64,000 nt of DNA from Teratosphaeria epicoccoides (lineage: Eukaryota > Ascomycota > Dothideomycetes > Mycosphaerellales > Teratosphaeriaceae). The stretch's first letter is position 1, and each line of letters opens with the position of its first letter. The notes under the pieces are model-generated. The model was not told the DNA's origin, searched no databases, and saw nothing but the letters and a program-made list of their open reading frames with translations. The position numbers and the translations under genes are program-made. Shown piece after piece: positions 33,601 to 43,482 of the stretch. Where the stretch lies: positions 1 through 64,000 of the forward strand of contig JADDMT010000111.1 of assembly GCA_021401465.1 (NCBI GenBank), written 5' to 3'.

Positions 33601-33764
33601 TGGCTGCTGGCGGCTCCAGCATGTCAATGGACTTCGAAAGCTTCAACCTGGATACTGCGGCGCAACAATCTCAAGCCAGTGATGCACAGATTAATCAAGA
33701 CGAAGATATATTTGCCGGTTTGGATGTGAACATGGGAGATCTGGACGACTTTAACTTCTCATAG
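30684..33764 (+). CDS. MED5: Mediator of RNA polymerase II transcription subunit 5 (Nut1)
   Basis: Tail-module subunit of the fungal Mediator co-activator in the nucleus. It is a single exon of 1026 residues from an ATG with good context. It is mostly alpha-helical. The N-terminal block (ALLRRLLAEELPLEEMKRL), the central segments (YEALASLVLTIFSKPNF; GQQIVEFVADLPVVHTRAGLYIYLN; QSMLACRSGLLNLTVFKGGLELL; FLLPSLVCGLSWL) and the short acidic C-terminus (EDIFAGLDVNMGDLDDFNFS) match the layout of filamentous-fungal Med5/Nut1. Family length is around 1000 residues. No intron is needed. Confidence 0.88.
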   Translation: MPWLDASTPGQTAIAQWKILFKNALLRRLLAEELPLEEMKRLHPVPQAALASALMGNRSVEGVDDPLLFRYAEQLLKHDYVSTADIATALLSHSMYPGKERPAQLSAHATGLPSCEERIFTLLGQMHVSGKLHVKPSRFHQTVFVLTRWMHLISEHEMSKQLDTAGLHDLGPSAYGAYEALASLVLTIFSKPNFRDVAKQPWWRGRRPQVVQKLQDFDMHVLQWMQSHLGGRLQALAGIPPFVETKADGRPMITGQQIVEFVADLPVVHTRAGLYIYLNSCLCARPFTDDLSMLGYLQARYNGDNQTLAVDLLTASFDVLANALLRKDRTEDLPLIRSFICNKIPALLAMLSGYLAPMTVESCIQMSFIGNISMDVLPPISAGDKEIRETLKRTRLECLQACALFGLVTEATIASIIQEPFTLPKVTRYKKDGLVAQCSSNLARLDNLLEELKAMQGNAAAIAGCLVQVVNNLCSSKDTMSLKSVCNSFTRHVSEMDIVLQYAQPGDLIYPLAVLMHDWAHDQDQTEFTPSYEEFASILLFTLAFIHRYSITKSDVPALPGGNFVFDLLHNMTSTGGLSDEQNSQLSKWIDGLFATDEHGETSGISDEVMRQCPPQDFYRLVPSLFEQSMLACRSGLLNLTVFKGGLELLLEPFLLPSLVCGLSWLTRHSFEDHGDADVLLQVLDKLLKPAGSSQDTKAMHKAVLVMTAVPLTRSLQNLLRKRPNKKAAAGLVEILKPYTQQTVQRTAKASRLELLSWVEGATNGNTARSGLVRSMQNSVTALNSWMQGNPPPPYTHKLISAAIEACGTETALRALIDVLKSLTANGSGPQALDVCAAIICAPSAPISAGSRASLRDDLRLAIADTNGSLEEPIESAEALVRLAKRVETQLSMPQLAQLPIALPVQEQSTDQIMQDLGLTTDAAAAIGPDIIAAGQTSAAGSAVPDFSTADLAGIDSGRNAIENAAQRDMQGLAAGGSSMSMDFESFNLDTAAQQSQASDAQINQDEDIFAGLDVNMGDLDDFNFS

Positions 33765-33997
33765 AGAGACAGCCGGATGCCAGGGCAGTGCCTGACGCAA
33801 GTAAATGGCGATGCGCTTCACAGATACGTGACGCAGAGGTCCAGTCGATGCTGAAAGAAAAGAGAGTTCAGCAAATCCGCGTATGCTTTGCATGCCGAGA
33901 AAGCTGCGGGGTATGCTACTTTTTCAAGACTTCCAGATAGCGCATTCGCCCAACGTCCACGCAAATATCTGCAGTCAGCATCCGTCTGATCAGGAGA

Positions 33998-35049
33998 ATG
34001 CCTTATTCATTGCATGGGCGAAATGTGCTCGTGACTGGCGGATCCCGGTAAGCGTCCCCTCCCTTTGCCGTCGCCATCTGCCGGAACATGCCGAGCACTT
34101 GGGCCATTCCGAACCTCGCAAGCTGGTGAATGCAACACATGTTAAGACTAGCGCAGCGGCCTTGGGGCAGTGATATGTCAGAAGTTTGCCGTAGAAGGAT
34201 GTAATTTGGCCATCAATTACGCCAATAATGAGGCGCCTGCGCAGAAGCTTGCCGAGGAGCTACGGGCACAACACAGCAATATCAAGATAATCGTGCTGAA
34301 AGGCGACGCTGGCTCACTCGCCGCCTGTCAGAGTCTAGTTCAAGACACTATCAAGGCTTTTGGTGGCATCGACGGCATCATAGCCAACGCGGGCTGGACC
34401 AAATTCACTGACTTCAACGATTTGGATGCCATGACCGAGGCTGAGTGGGACAAGTGCTGGGCCACGTGCGTGCACTCTGCACTCTGAGGATTAAAGACCG
34501 ATGGACTGATTCCCCTTGCAGGAATGTCAAGGGGCCCCATGTATTGACCAAAGAAGTCATGCCTCATTTCGAGAAGAATTCTGAGGGCGGCTTTTTCATC
34601 ATAACATCCAGCATCGCAGGCAAATCCCTCAGTGGCAGCAGTATGGCCTACTCCGTCACCAAGGCTGCCCAACTCCACTTGATGAAATGTCTCGCCAAGA
34701 CTCAAGGGTCTAAGATCAGGATCAACGCCGTGCTGCCGGGCCTACTTTTGACTGACTGGGGCAACCTTTTCGGCGAGGAGAAAATTTCGATGTTGAAGGA
34801 TGCTGCTGCATTGAAGAAAGAGGCAGGCGCCGCTAGAAACAGCCGGTTTGTGCCGATAGCAATTCTAATGAAATGCAGACCGACCTTGAAGATTGCGCAG
34901 ACGCCTTTGTCATGCTGGCGAAGAACACTTCAATCACAGGCCAGAATGTACATGTCGGTACGTTACCATTCGACGATGCTAGGCATGGCCTGACGCCCAT
35001 ACTGATTTTTCGTTGACCAGACTCTGGACTTATCATCCAGCATTTGTAG
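33998..35049 (+). CDS. Short-chain dehydrogenase/reductase (SDR)
   Basis: NAD(P)-dependent oxidoreductase of the classical SDR family; substrate unknown. Five exons: 33998-34047, 34157-34465, 34522-34822, 34879-34957 and 35021-35049, summing to 255 residues, the usual SDR length. Motifs: cofactor loop TGGSRGLG (rebuilt by splicing the first intron), NNEAPAQKL, the NAG motif (IIANAGWTKF), catalytic Ser in ITSSIAG, catalytic Y-x3-K in YSVTKAAQ, NAVLPGLLLTDWG, and the end VHVDSGLIIQHL. Three introns are GT-AG. The intron 34823-34878 needs a GC donor (GAG/GCAGGC...GCAG); it is 56 nt, phase 0, and joins LKKE to TDLEDCADAFVML, matching the family. Without it the reading frame breaks, so the alternative is a frameshift. 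Confidence 0.82.
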
Positions 35050-35318
35050 AGCCAATCGAGTTGCAAAGAAGGTCGAGAGCCAATCCTCTTCTGGCTGAGC
35101 GCGACATCGAATGCACTGGCCCGCAAGCATCTGGGGCCAGGACTATCCTTGGCCGTACGGCAGGAGACGACGAGAAAGTATGCGCCTACTGGAAGTCGGC
35201 GGCCTCTTCTCTTCTGTTTTTGCGAAATGTAACCACATGCCTCCCGTACACACAGATTTCAGAGCCATGTTGTCAGTACAGACGAGCTTGCAAATGCAAG
35301 ACGTCACTTCCATGGCGC

Positions 35319-37720
35319 TCATCGATCAGGCCCATACTTGGCGGCTTCAAACATTTCGCACAGCATCTTCTCGTTTTGCTCCTGAATATCCTGATCATGA
35401 TGCCGGTCTGCGTTCGCGCTTCCAGGATCAATGCGCCGAATGAACTTGGCTGGGTTGCCCGCCACCACGGTGTTCTCCTTAACGTCCTAGACAAAGTAAG
35501 TAAGCGAGCATTCTGGTGAGACCGAGTCGCTGCTCGAGTACTTACCTTGGTGACCACGGAGCCAGCCCCGACGACCGCGCCGTTCCCAATCTTTCGGAAT
35601 GGCATGATGATAACGTCCCCACCAATAAAGCAGTCATCGCCAATCTTGATTGCTCCGGCATTGACCGGTCCATGGCTGCCTTTGCGCACTGACGGATCCA
35701 CGCTCGCCGTGATGCCATAAAACTTCACGTTTGGACCGATCATAGTTCTGTCACCTATCCGCACGTCGCAAGCATCTTGAACGTAGCAGCCATATTGCAC
35801 AATTACATCACTGCCAATGTGCAGATTGTAGCCGTACTCACAGTTGAACGGACTCTCGACAATTGTGCGTTGGCCGATGTAGCCTTTGGGTCCATTGTAT
35901 CCTTCGTCGCTGAGCTTGCGGAACTGGAGGAATTGCTGACGCGCAGTCGGGTCCACTATAGCCCGGAAGAAACGGCCTCGTTCTTCAGCAGATATGTGTG
36001 AAGACGTCTTGGCAGCATCATTGTAGCGTTCTAAGGCGCTCTTGCACTGCTGACGATCTTCGAGCAGCTCGCTGTCGACAAAGTGGCGGAATGGCCTGCC
36101 CAGCAGCATCTTATCCTTCTCGCTCAGGTAGCCGTTCGTGGCCAACGCATGGGCCGCCACGCGGGCCGAGCTGGGATTACTGCCACTCATGCTGTCTAGT
36201 TCTCGTGTCGGAAGAGTGGCGACGCCGGATGGAGGACGGTAGTGGCTCATGCTGGAACGATCAGACCAATGATCCACTGTTGAGGGTGGCGGCGGTGGCG
36301 CAGGGGGGAGCGAATTTGGTTGGCTATGAGGATAGGGAGGCAATGGCGGCTGCACTATCGGGCAATCCGAGGAGAGAGGAGGGGGCGGAGGCGGAGGCGG
36401 AGGTAGGCGTTCTGACATGAAATGAGACGACGGAGGCGGCGGGTGAGGAAGCGAGGGAGGTCCGTGCCAATGTGGCTGCTTCTGCCATCTGTCGCTCCGA
36501 TAGTCTCGATGCCTGCAGTCGGCCGGGTGAACAGGTGGTTGCGGATGTCCCTGCGGGTCGTCGTCAGAAGGCCGCATGCCGGCCCAATGCGAGTAAGACA
36601 GACCTCCAGGGGGCGGGTTGTCCTCGGGACCATTGGAGTGATAGTGGCCGGCTGGGCCGTGCGAGGGCTCGTATGGTTGTTTTGCCTGGAGCGCGACGGG
36701 AGTATTCCTCGAGCTGGTTGCTTTGGTGAATCCACCTGGAGGCTTGGGTCCGTAGCCACGGCATGCGAACCCTCCACGTTCGCAATTTCCACAAGTTGGC
36801 TTGCGCTCATCGCACTTTTTCTTTCGATCTCTACAGGTATGACAACCAGTCTTGGTACGATTGCTGAAGTTCCTCTTCTTCTTTTTTGGATCGTACTCGC
36901 CTTGTTCTGAGCCGTACTGTCGTTGATGCTGAGACTTACCTGATGTCACGGGTAGCGTGCTACTCACAGGTACAGAGTGTGCTGGAGCTGGTGCGGGTGG
37001 ACTTATGCGCCGTGAAGGCGTCATCGGCGCTTGGGCTTGACTCGGAGTGCGCGGCTGAGATTCTGCAGGCAGGCCAAGCTCTCGTTGCAAGGAGGCTGCC
37101 AATCTGGCATTGATCTCTGGTCGTGCCGGGGGTGGTGGCTCGCCTTTATTCCACCTTGCTACGGGCGAGCTTTCGCTGGACGAAGTCAATATCAAGAGTG
37201 GCACGCAATGATTATTTGCTCACCGTGAATATGCTCCCAACCTCAAAAGTGGTGTTTGAGGCCGATGCTCAGATGCATGATCCCGAGCATGTTCATCTGG
37301 CCGGACTGGAGATGTCACGTCGATTGCAGAGTCCATATTGGTTGCTCGACGAGGTGGCGTCTCGCGCCTATCTGCTGCTGCATGCTCGCCACCACGCGTG
37401 GCTTCTACTGAGCCCAAACGCTTACGCTTCCGGCCATCTCTATTCCCGACCTGCAGCTCGTGTGATGGTGGATCATGAAAATGAGCACCTTGACTGCTGT
37501 AAGACGTGTCCTGATGATGTGATCTAGATGATGCCGCGGTCGATGTCTGAATCCTTTCCAGACTTGGAAGGGTGGATGGTTCTCGAGGCTGATCGTTGGG
37601 TCTGAACAACGACAACGGATGTTTGTCACCATTGACAGCTGTGAAACCGGGAGAGGGCGTGTCAGTCCGACCCATTGATGGTCTGCGGAGAAGACCTCCA
37701 TGTAGTGGCGAGGCCGCCAT
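35319..37720 (-). CDS. Zn2Cys6 DNA-binding domain fused to a maltose-acetyltransferase-like beta-helix
   Basis: Three exons: 37720-37224, 37175-35546 and 35486-35319 (introns 37223-37176 and 35545-35487, both GT-AG), 764 residues. A disordered N-terminus is followed by a fungal binuclear zinc cluster (CHTCRDRKKKCDERKPTCGN then CERGGFAC: six cysteines in the standard spacing), then a long Pro/His/Ser-rich linker with polyproline runs. The C-terminal third holds the maltose acetyltransferase cap (KDKMLLGRPFRHFVD, ALERYNDA) and left-handed beta-helix hexapeptides (HIGSDVIVQYGCYVQDACDVRIGDRTMIG; IKIGDDCFIGGDVIIM; GAVVGAGSVVTKDVKENTVV, then GNPAKFIRRI). The position of the catalytic His of bacterial MAT (ATHPIDP) reads ITASVDP, so the His is absent. 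I recall this domain combination in other filamentous ascomycetes. Likely a nuclear regulator; whether it acetylates anything is doubtful. Confidence 0.87.
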
Positions 37721-40700
37721 GCAATGTACTGCGTGCTAGGCAGGAGACTTCCAGAAATGTCTGCCAGATGTGTCGGGCCGACCAATTCGGCAAGAGTTAG
37801 GCACTACTCATCAGTAGACAGTACGACGACAGCGTTCCTTCGCCGCGTCTCTCGAGACGACCGGTGTAAAGCGGCCTCGTCTAGACTCCACGCGTTGGAC
37901 GATAGTTGGAATGCTGCTGTCCTTATTGCAGAGTGCGCGCGCTTTGCGCGCTTAAAGTCACCAACGGCCAATGAAGAGATGGCCGTGGGAATCGAATGCA
38001 GCGCGGTCGACAATCTTCGCCGTGTCGTAGAGAGAGGAGCTGGACGTCCAAAAGCAGACCGACCAGGACCACCAAATCTGATACTGTGCCAACCTTGAAC
38101 GAGACCAGGCGGACTGCTTGATTGGGGCGCAGTTGAATAGTGCGGGTCCAAGCATTTAGCCTACGCCGGGCATGAATGTCGTCTTTTCAGATGGCCTACA
38201 TGCACGAAGTAGAGTCTGACGAAGTACGTGCAATTCAGCATTAGGCCTGCAAGAGCGTAGAGAGACGAGTTGAGAGGAGAGGATGGGTCGGCGCACGCCC
38301 ACCAGGGCTGTAGACTGCAGGCGCTTGCGCTTGCTAGCGTCTAATGGATCGGGGAAGTGAAGGGACCGCCAGAGATTGGCCTGGGCTATTGGCTAGATCC
38401 CTGCAGCTTTGCTGCAGCTGGCGGGTCGGGCGCGCGCGACAGTGACGGCGGCATGCATACACGACCAATGTGCTGAGGACATCACCCAATCACCGCTCTT
38501 CGCCTTCATTGCCGTGTTCGTCGCCACTCGCTAGACGCACCGCACGCCTTGCGAACCAGATGCAAGTCACTCGTACTCCCGCGGCACGCCGCTTGACGGC
38601 AGATATGCAGGGCCATCAAATGCTCCTAGGATGCTGAAACAGATGCAACCATTCAGCATGTGAAGCGCCATCTCGACGTCTTGGGAGCGGGGACAGTGTT
38701 CATCCACCAATCACTGGAGCGGCATCTGTTATAACGAAAGAAGACGAAGGTGACTGCAAATGGCCTTCGCTTTTCTACTGCGAATCCCGATGCTTGGAGT
38801 CTTTCGACCGTGGATTTCGGCAGAGCTGGGTGATTATTGAAGCGCCGCAAAGAGCGTTCCCAATTGCGGCTAATAAGCATGGAGACCGTTCCGAGGGAAT
38901 CCTGCACAGGCGGCCTCGGAAACAGCCCCGCTCGGGAATTGCGTAGTTCTAAAGCGTCTCCAGGTTGTGCACACGAAGGATTTGATTCTCGATGAGTGAT
39001 GACCAGCGGACCATCTCAGAAAGCTGATCAAACTTGACTCTCCATGATCGCAACAGAAACCTAACAAGTGTAAAAGATGCGCGAAACTCAAAAGTGTTAG
39101 CCACTGTATTCGATCTGATTTTATGGGCCTCCGAACGTGGAGTGTACCCGTTCAGCGCATAACTCGCTAAAACCAAGTCCTTCGTATTGTTACACATGCT
39201 GCACGTTTAAGAGCGTTTCGTTCATGCACCTGTTTTTAGGGACCAGAGCTTTGGGTGGTTCCGCGATTCATAACATAAAAGGTACCGGCGGCGAGGCACC
39301 AGGCACGGTGTGAGCACGATCAAAATATGAGCGAGCACTCTCAACACCACGGCGATATCTCGTCAATCTTGGTGGAGAAGCCCACGTCGGACGGGTCGCC
39401 AAACAAGGAAGATCTTGATCTGACGTCCTCTGGTGGGTGCTCCCGGCACGTGCAACCGCAACTACAGACTGTGCCGCGCCACATTCTCAATTCGAGTCAT
39501 GTCCGAAGGACGCTGCAGCACGGCAGCTGAGCTCCGCTGCCATGGACGTGCAGCTGTGCACGGCATCGTGCAATGCTGTAGTGTTGATGCGCTTGACTTG
39601 TCACATCAACACCTTGTAGTCGACCGCACAGCTAGGAATCTCCAACCCGAGATCTGAGCAACGTGCGCAGCCACATGATTCCGCGACAGAGCTGTGCCGG
39701 TGCACTTGACACTGATTGCCGCAGTCGCGACTACGATCCCGTGCTACATACCACCCACGTGTACCAAAATCAGATAGGAAGGCACAAGTGTCTAGATTAT
39801 CTTGGGCCCCTTGCGGAAAATGATGGACCTGACCTTACGTAGAGCGCACCAGTGATGGATCTTCGAAGGACTCGATGTGTTGACCGAAGGGCGATGTTTC
39901 GGTCATTGGGAGAGCCACGATCATTGGTTGCAAGTGGCATATCTGGTGATTAGCTTGATGCCAAAACAGGGCCACATCTAGATCGGAGTATCAACAGCCA
40001 TGGTCTGGGTCCTCGAGATGGCAATAATTGGGCTTTTGTGGATTGGATGATTGACTGACTGACCCAGCCCGGATCATTGCCTTACTTCCTGACCTTCCAA
40101 AGCTTGACACGGAGACTCTCGCGATCCATCAGTCCGGGACGGCTTTGGTTGGTTGGCCGTTCAAATGACGGTCGCATCCGGCCGGGAGATGGAGGATGAG
40201 TGCGTTGCTTCGCCTGGACACTGTGTGTGTGACGGTATGGCCGTCGGTAGAGTCCCACATGTCGACGAATGGTCGCGTTGACTTCATCAGCACGAGTCGC
40301 CCAAGACCAAATTGATAACTCTCGCAACCGATCATGTCGGTGGTGATATGATCTTGTATTGACAGAGTCTCACATAATCTCGCGCATCGTACCTTACGCT
40401 TAGTAACATCGATCATGCCACCATCGCTTATTGATAACCGCGTCTATCGCGCCTGTCGTCGGCTACAGCACGGAATGGAGGACCGAACACCGGCCGGAAT
40501 GACGCCTTTGTACCCATCAATGTCTTCCCGGTGGCTTGGTTTGCTATCGCAAGCATTTTGCGAGTATCGCGAGCGCCCCAGTGTGATGCGACGTGCTTGC
40601 ATTCGCGGATCGACCCCGATGTTTGAAAATGTGATGGAGCATTGAGGCTTCAAAAGACTCCGCTCTGCTGCGAGGCGACGACATGTACCTGCTCAATGCG

Positions 40701-41022
40701 GGACTTCCCATCGTGAGGCGAAAGAATTGGCAGTCCTGTCACTTGCAAAGCCTGCCAAACACCCTCTTGTTGCTCTCAAACATGTTTGATAAGGCGTGGG
40801 TGGAGTTTAGCCGCAGCAAACTCATGTCGCGACGGGTAGACGAGGCAGACAGAAATTACGACTGAGACACATATTTTGGCCCCCGCTCTAAGACTGGCGT
40901 TTGAGCGACATTGACCAGACGAACCAGCTTCATCAAACATCCTGGCTTGGAACTCATATATTTTGCTCGGAAGGGATCGAGTCCATCAGATGGGGCCAGG
41001 CACAGTGCCCACGCTCTTTAGC
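37721..41022. other. Long intergenic region upstream of uL3m
   Basis: 3.3 kb without a supported gene between two divergent starts. Short frames, such as 39327-39530 (starts ATG, acidic Ser-rich peptide) and 40415-40645, have no recognisable homology or convincing splice partners. Composition is normal for most of it. No tRNA or transposon feature was recognised. Confidence 0.4.
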
Positions 41023-41928
41023 ATGCCGCCGCGACTCCTCTGCCCTGGCCTCCTTAAAAACGTGGTCTTTCAATCACAGAAGCGCGGGATCAAATCAATA
41101 CAACCACGACAGCGAAATCGGGTCGACCGCTATAACAATGGCCCTGGTCTACCGAGATTGGAAGCATCTCGACAAGCGGCATTCGTGCGAAAAGAGCCCA
41201 TGCTGCCGCTTAGAACCGGTGCCCTGCTCATCAAAAAGGGCATGAGTGCGATATACGACCCTGCCACATCCAAGAGAATACCTTGCACAGTTTTACAGCT
41301 GGACAGGTGTCAGGTGATCAGTCACAAGCGGCGAGATAAGCATGGATATTGGGCGGTTCAAGTTGGCATGGGCACGAAGGAGGCGCGAAACGTTACGCGC
41401 CCAGAAAGAGGGCATTTCGCAGCACAAGGTGTTCCGTTGAAGCGCCACCTCGCGGAGTTCCGCGTGAAAACCGAAGAGGGTCTGCCTGCGGTCGGCAGCA
41501 CGATTACCGCGGACCTCTTCCAACCAGGCCAGTTCGTTGACGTCAGAGGAGTCACGCGAGGTATGGGATTCACGGGAGGTATGAAGCGCTGGGGCTGGGG
41601 AGGCCAGCCTGCTTCGCACGGTAATTCCAAGACGCATAGAGCGATGGGTTCTTCTGGAGCATCGCAGGGGTCGGGGTCGCGCGTGCATCCTGGAAAACAT
41701 ATGCCAGGACGCATGGGTGCAGAGAACAACACTGTGCAGAATCTGAAAATTTTGCAAGTGGACAAGGGAAACGGCATTGTGGTGGTATCGGGGCCGGTGT
41801 CGGGACCAAAATATAGCGTTGTCAGAGTGCAAGATGCGATCAAAAAGCCTTGGCCGCAGGTCGACCTAGCAATTGGCGTGAGCACCATGGGAAGCACCAG
41901 CGTGAAATTAGAGGCAGCAGTGGCATGA
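41023..41928 (+). CDS. MRPL9: Mitochondrial large-subunit ribosomal protein uL3m
   Basis: Component of the mitochondrial 54S ribosomal subunit (yeast Mrpl9), located near the peptidyl-transferase centre. Single exon, 301 residues from ATG 41023. The N-terminus (MPPRLLCPGLLKNVVFQSQK) is basic and lacks acidic residues, as in a mitochondrial presequence. An in-frame ATG at 40990 would add 11 residues. The L3 domain starts at GALLIKKGMSAIYDPATSKR. The L3 family signature is clear: TRGMGFTGGMKRWGWGGQ then PASHGNSKTHRAMGSSG, followed by GKHMPGRMGAENNTVQNLKI and SGPVSGPKYSVVRV. Bacterial-type L3 character supports the organellar assignment. Confidence 0.93.
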   Translation: MPPRLLCPGLLKNVVFQSQKRGIKSIQPRQRNRVDRYNNGPGLPRLEASRQAAFVRKEPMLPLRTGALLIKKGMSAIYDPATSKRIPCTVLQLDRCQVISHKRRDKHGYWAVQVGMGTKEARNVTRPERGHFAAQGVPLKRHLAEFRVKTEEGLPAVGSTITADLFQPGQFVDVRGVTRGMGFTGGMKRWGWGGQPASHGNSKTHRAMGSSGASQGSGSRVHPGKHMPGRMGAENNTVQNLKILQVDKGNGIVVVSGPVSGPKYSVVRVQDAIKKPWPQVDLAIGVSTMGSTSVKLEAAVA

Positions 41929-42596
41929 AACCTCTTGAAGTGTTGCATTAATCGTTCGAATGTACCAGGGGATTCGTTGTAAGCCAGATGACATTCGTAG
42001 TGGATGATTATGCACTGTGGAAAGGAGGTGCAAGCGCAGAGCTTTTAGCGCAGCTGCAATGCCCAGTGCGAGCGACGGGTTCGCTGCCGGCCTATTGCTT
42101 CAGGCACAGCTGCCAGATTGAGCTGCCAGGCGCAGCAACAAGTCGACTACCACATCAACATAATTCATCGAGAGGCGAACCCCCATGCGAGAAATCAACC
42201 ATGGAAGGTGCAAGCTCAGTGGATGCGCCTCTGGCAACGATCGCCGAGTTGAATTGGGCATGGGTATGCTTGAGCAGAGTATGTCAGCAGTTATATATGA
42301 TGACAGCATGACCGCGAATGCACGCCACGATATGCCTATGCAGCCGCGCCTCTCATCTGGGAATGTCTGCTGTCCCCCAGCGTACCCGCCTGATGAGTAC
42401 CGAGTCCGATGCCGTAGCGCGTTCCCGTACGCCAAGCGCCGCAATATTGAGCGGATCTGGCGCGTTGCTGCAATGACTCCTGCGTTCTTGAAGTCACTCA
42501 GCTTTGACGTTCAATTCCGCCATCTTGACTCAAAGCCAGATCGCGCATGCTGAGCTCTGATTGCCAACCACTGGCTATCGTGCAAGGTCCCGGGCC
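41929..42596. other. Intergenic between convergent uL3m and small membrane-protein genes
   Basis: 668 bp, both neighbours end here. Nothing coding was recognised. Confidence 0.4.
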
Positions 42597-42987
42597 TCAG
42601 TGCCTGCACGGAGCCACACCGTATACCCACCTTCTCTCACTCTCCCTCCTCGGACCATGCCGCTCCTCTTCCTCCTTCTTTTTGCGCCTGTGCTCCTTGC
42701 GCTTCTTGGTCATCTCCTCGTGCAACTTGCGCTCCTCATCATCGTACCTTGTATGATTCTGTCAGCAGATCCGTTTGTAAAGCCCCGGCATTGCTGGATG
42801 CCGGGGTTTTCGCGTGTTGTGAAGGGGTTTCACGCCCCACTTAAAATACTCACTTTCTGAGGCGAGCGTTCGTGCGCTCCTTGTGCCTGTCGAGCGTCTC
42901 CTTGTGCTCGTCGTAAGGTTTCCCGTACTTGTGATTGACGGCGATGATGCCGGCGAAGAGGAGGGCGTAGATCCAGCCGAAAAACAT
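42597..42987 (-). CDS. Small single-pass membrane protein with charged C-terminal tail, unknown function
   Basis: Two exons, 42987-42854 and 42747-42597, intron 42853-42748 (GTGAGT...AAG, 106 nt); the exons total 285 nt and give 94 residues. The N-terminus is a membrane segment (MFFGWIYALLFAGIIAVNHK), followed by a highly charged helix-prone tail (DEHKETLDRHKERTNARLRK; DDEERKLHEEMTKKRKEHRR). The splice joins two stretches of the same charged composition, which supports it. The open frame continues upstream of 42987 (FDPKKTLITTN...) but without an ATG, so an upstream exon is possible. I do not recognise the family; it could be a small organelle or ER membrane subunit. Confidence 0.6.
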
Positions 42988-43482
42988 GTTGGTGGTGATC
43001 AAGGTCTTTTTGGGATCGAATTCTGATGTATTGTGTGTTCCGCTGGGGAGGTCGTGTCGATTGGAGTGTGGTGCAGGACTGACGTCGAGCTGAACGCACT
43101 CGACCTGACGTGGCGCGCTGAAGCCTTTGCTACTTGGTGCGGCGGAAACCAGTCGTACGGCCACGTGGAAGCCGAGCTCTCACTGTCGCTGCTCACAGTG
43201 ATGCTACGTGATACAGACTTGAAACACAAGATCCGGTTCAAAGGTAGAAGGGCCAGGGGCTTGTGGACTTTGTCAGCAGTGCCTCCGTCAGTCAACCATT
43301 TGACCAGCTGGTTGACTGCCGGCTGACTGGTCGCCGAGTGAGCAAAGCGATTGACGATCGAGAGCTGTACGTCGAGTCCATCAATCGTAGCAACAAGCAG
43401 TCAACGTAACAACAATTTGTGCAGCGTCTCATCGGGAAGCTGTGTGTATGACATAAGATCATTGATAAGGCCATCAAACATT
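42988..43482. other. Intergenic, small membrane-protein gene to psf2
   Basis: About 500 bp upstream of the small membrane protein and downstream of psf2. The minus strand just above 42987 stays open in the same frame for 59 more codons to about 43164, without ATG; this may be the 5' UTR or an unrecognised exon. Confidence 0.35.

Noticed and set aside
34841..34878. 29-33 nt GT-AG intron in the SDR gene
   Set aside because: It is too short for a fungal intron; the 33 nt version is also out of phase, whereas the 56 nt GC-AG intron fits length and frame.
37721..41022. Small open frames such as 39327-39530 as genes
   Set aside because: They are short, show no homology and have no convincing splice sites, so they are not distinguishable from chance.
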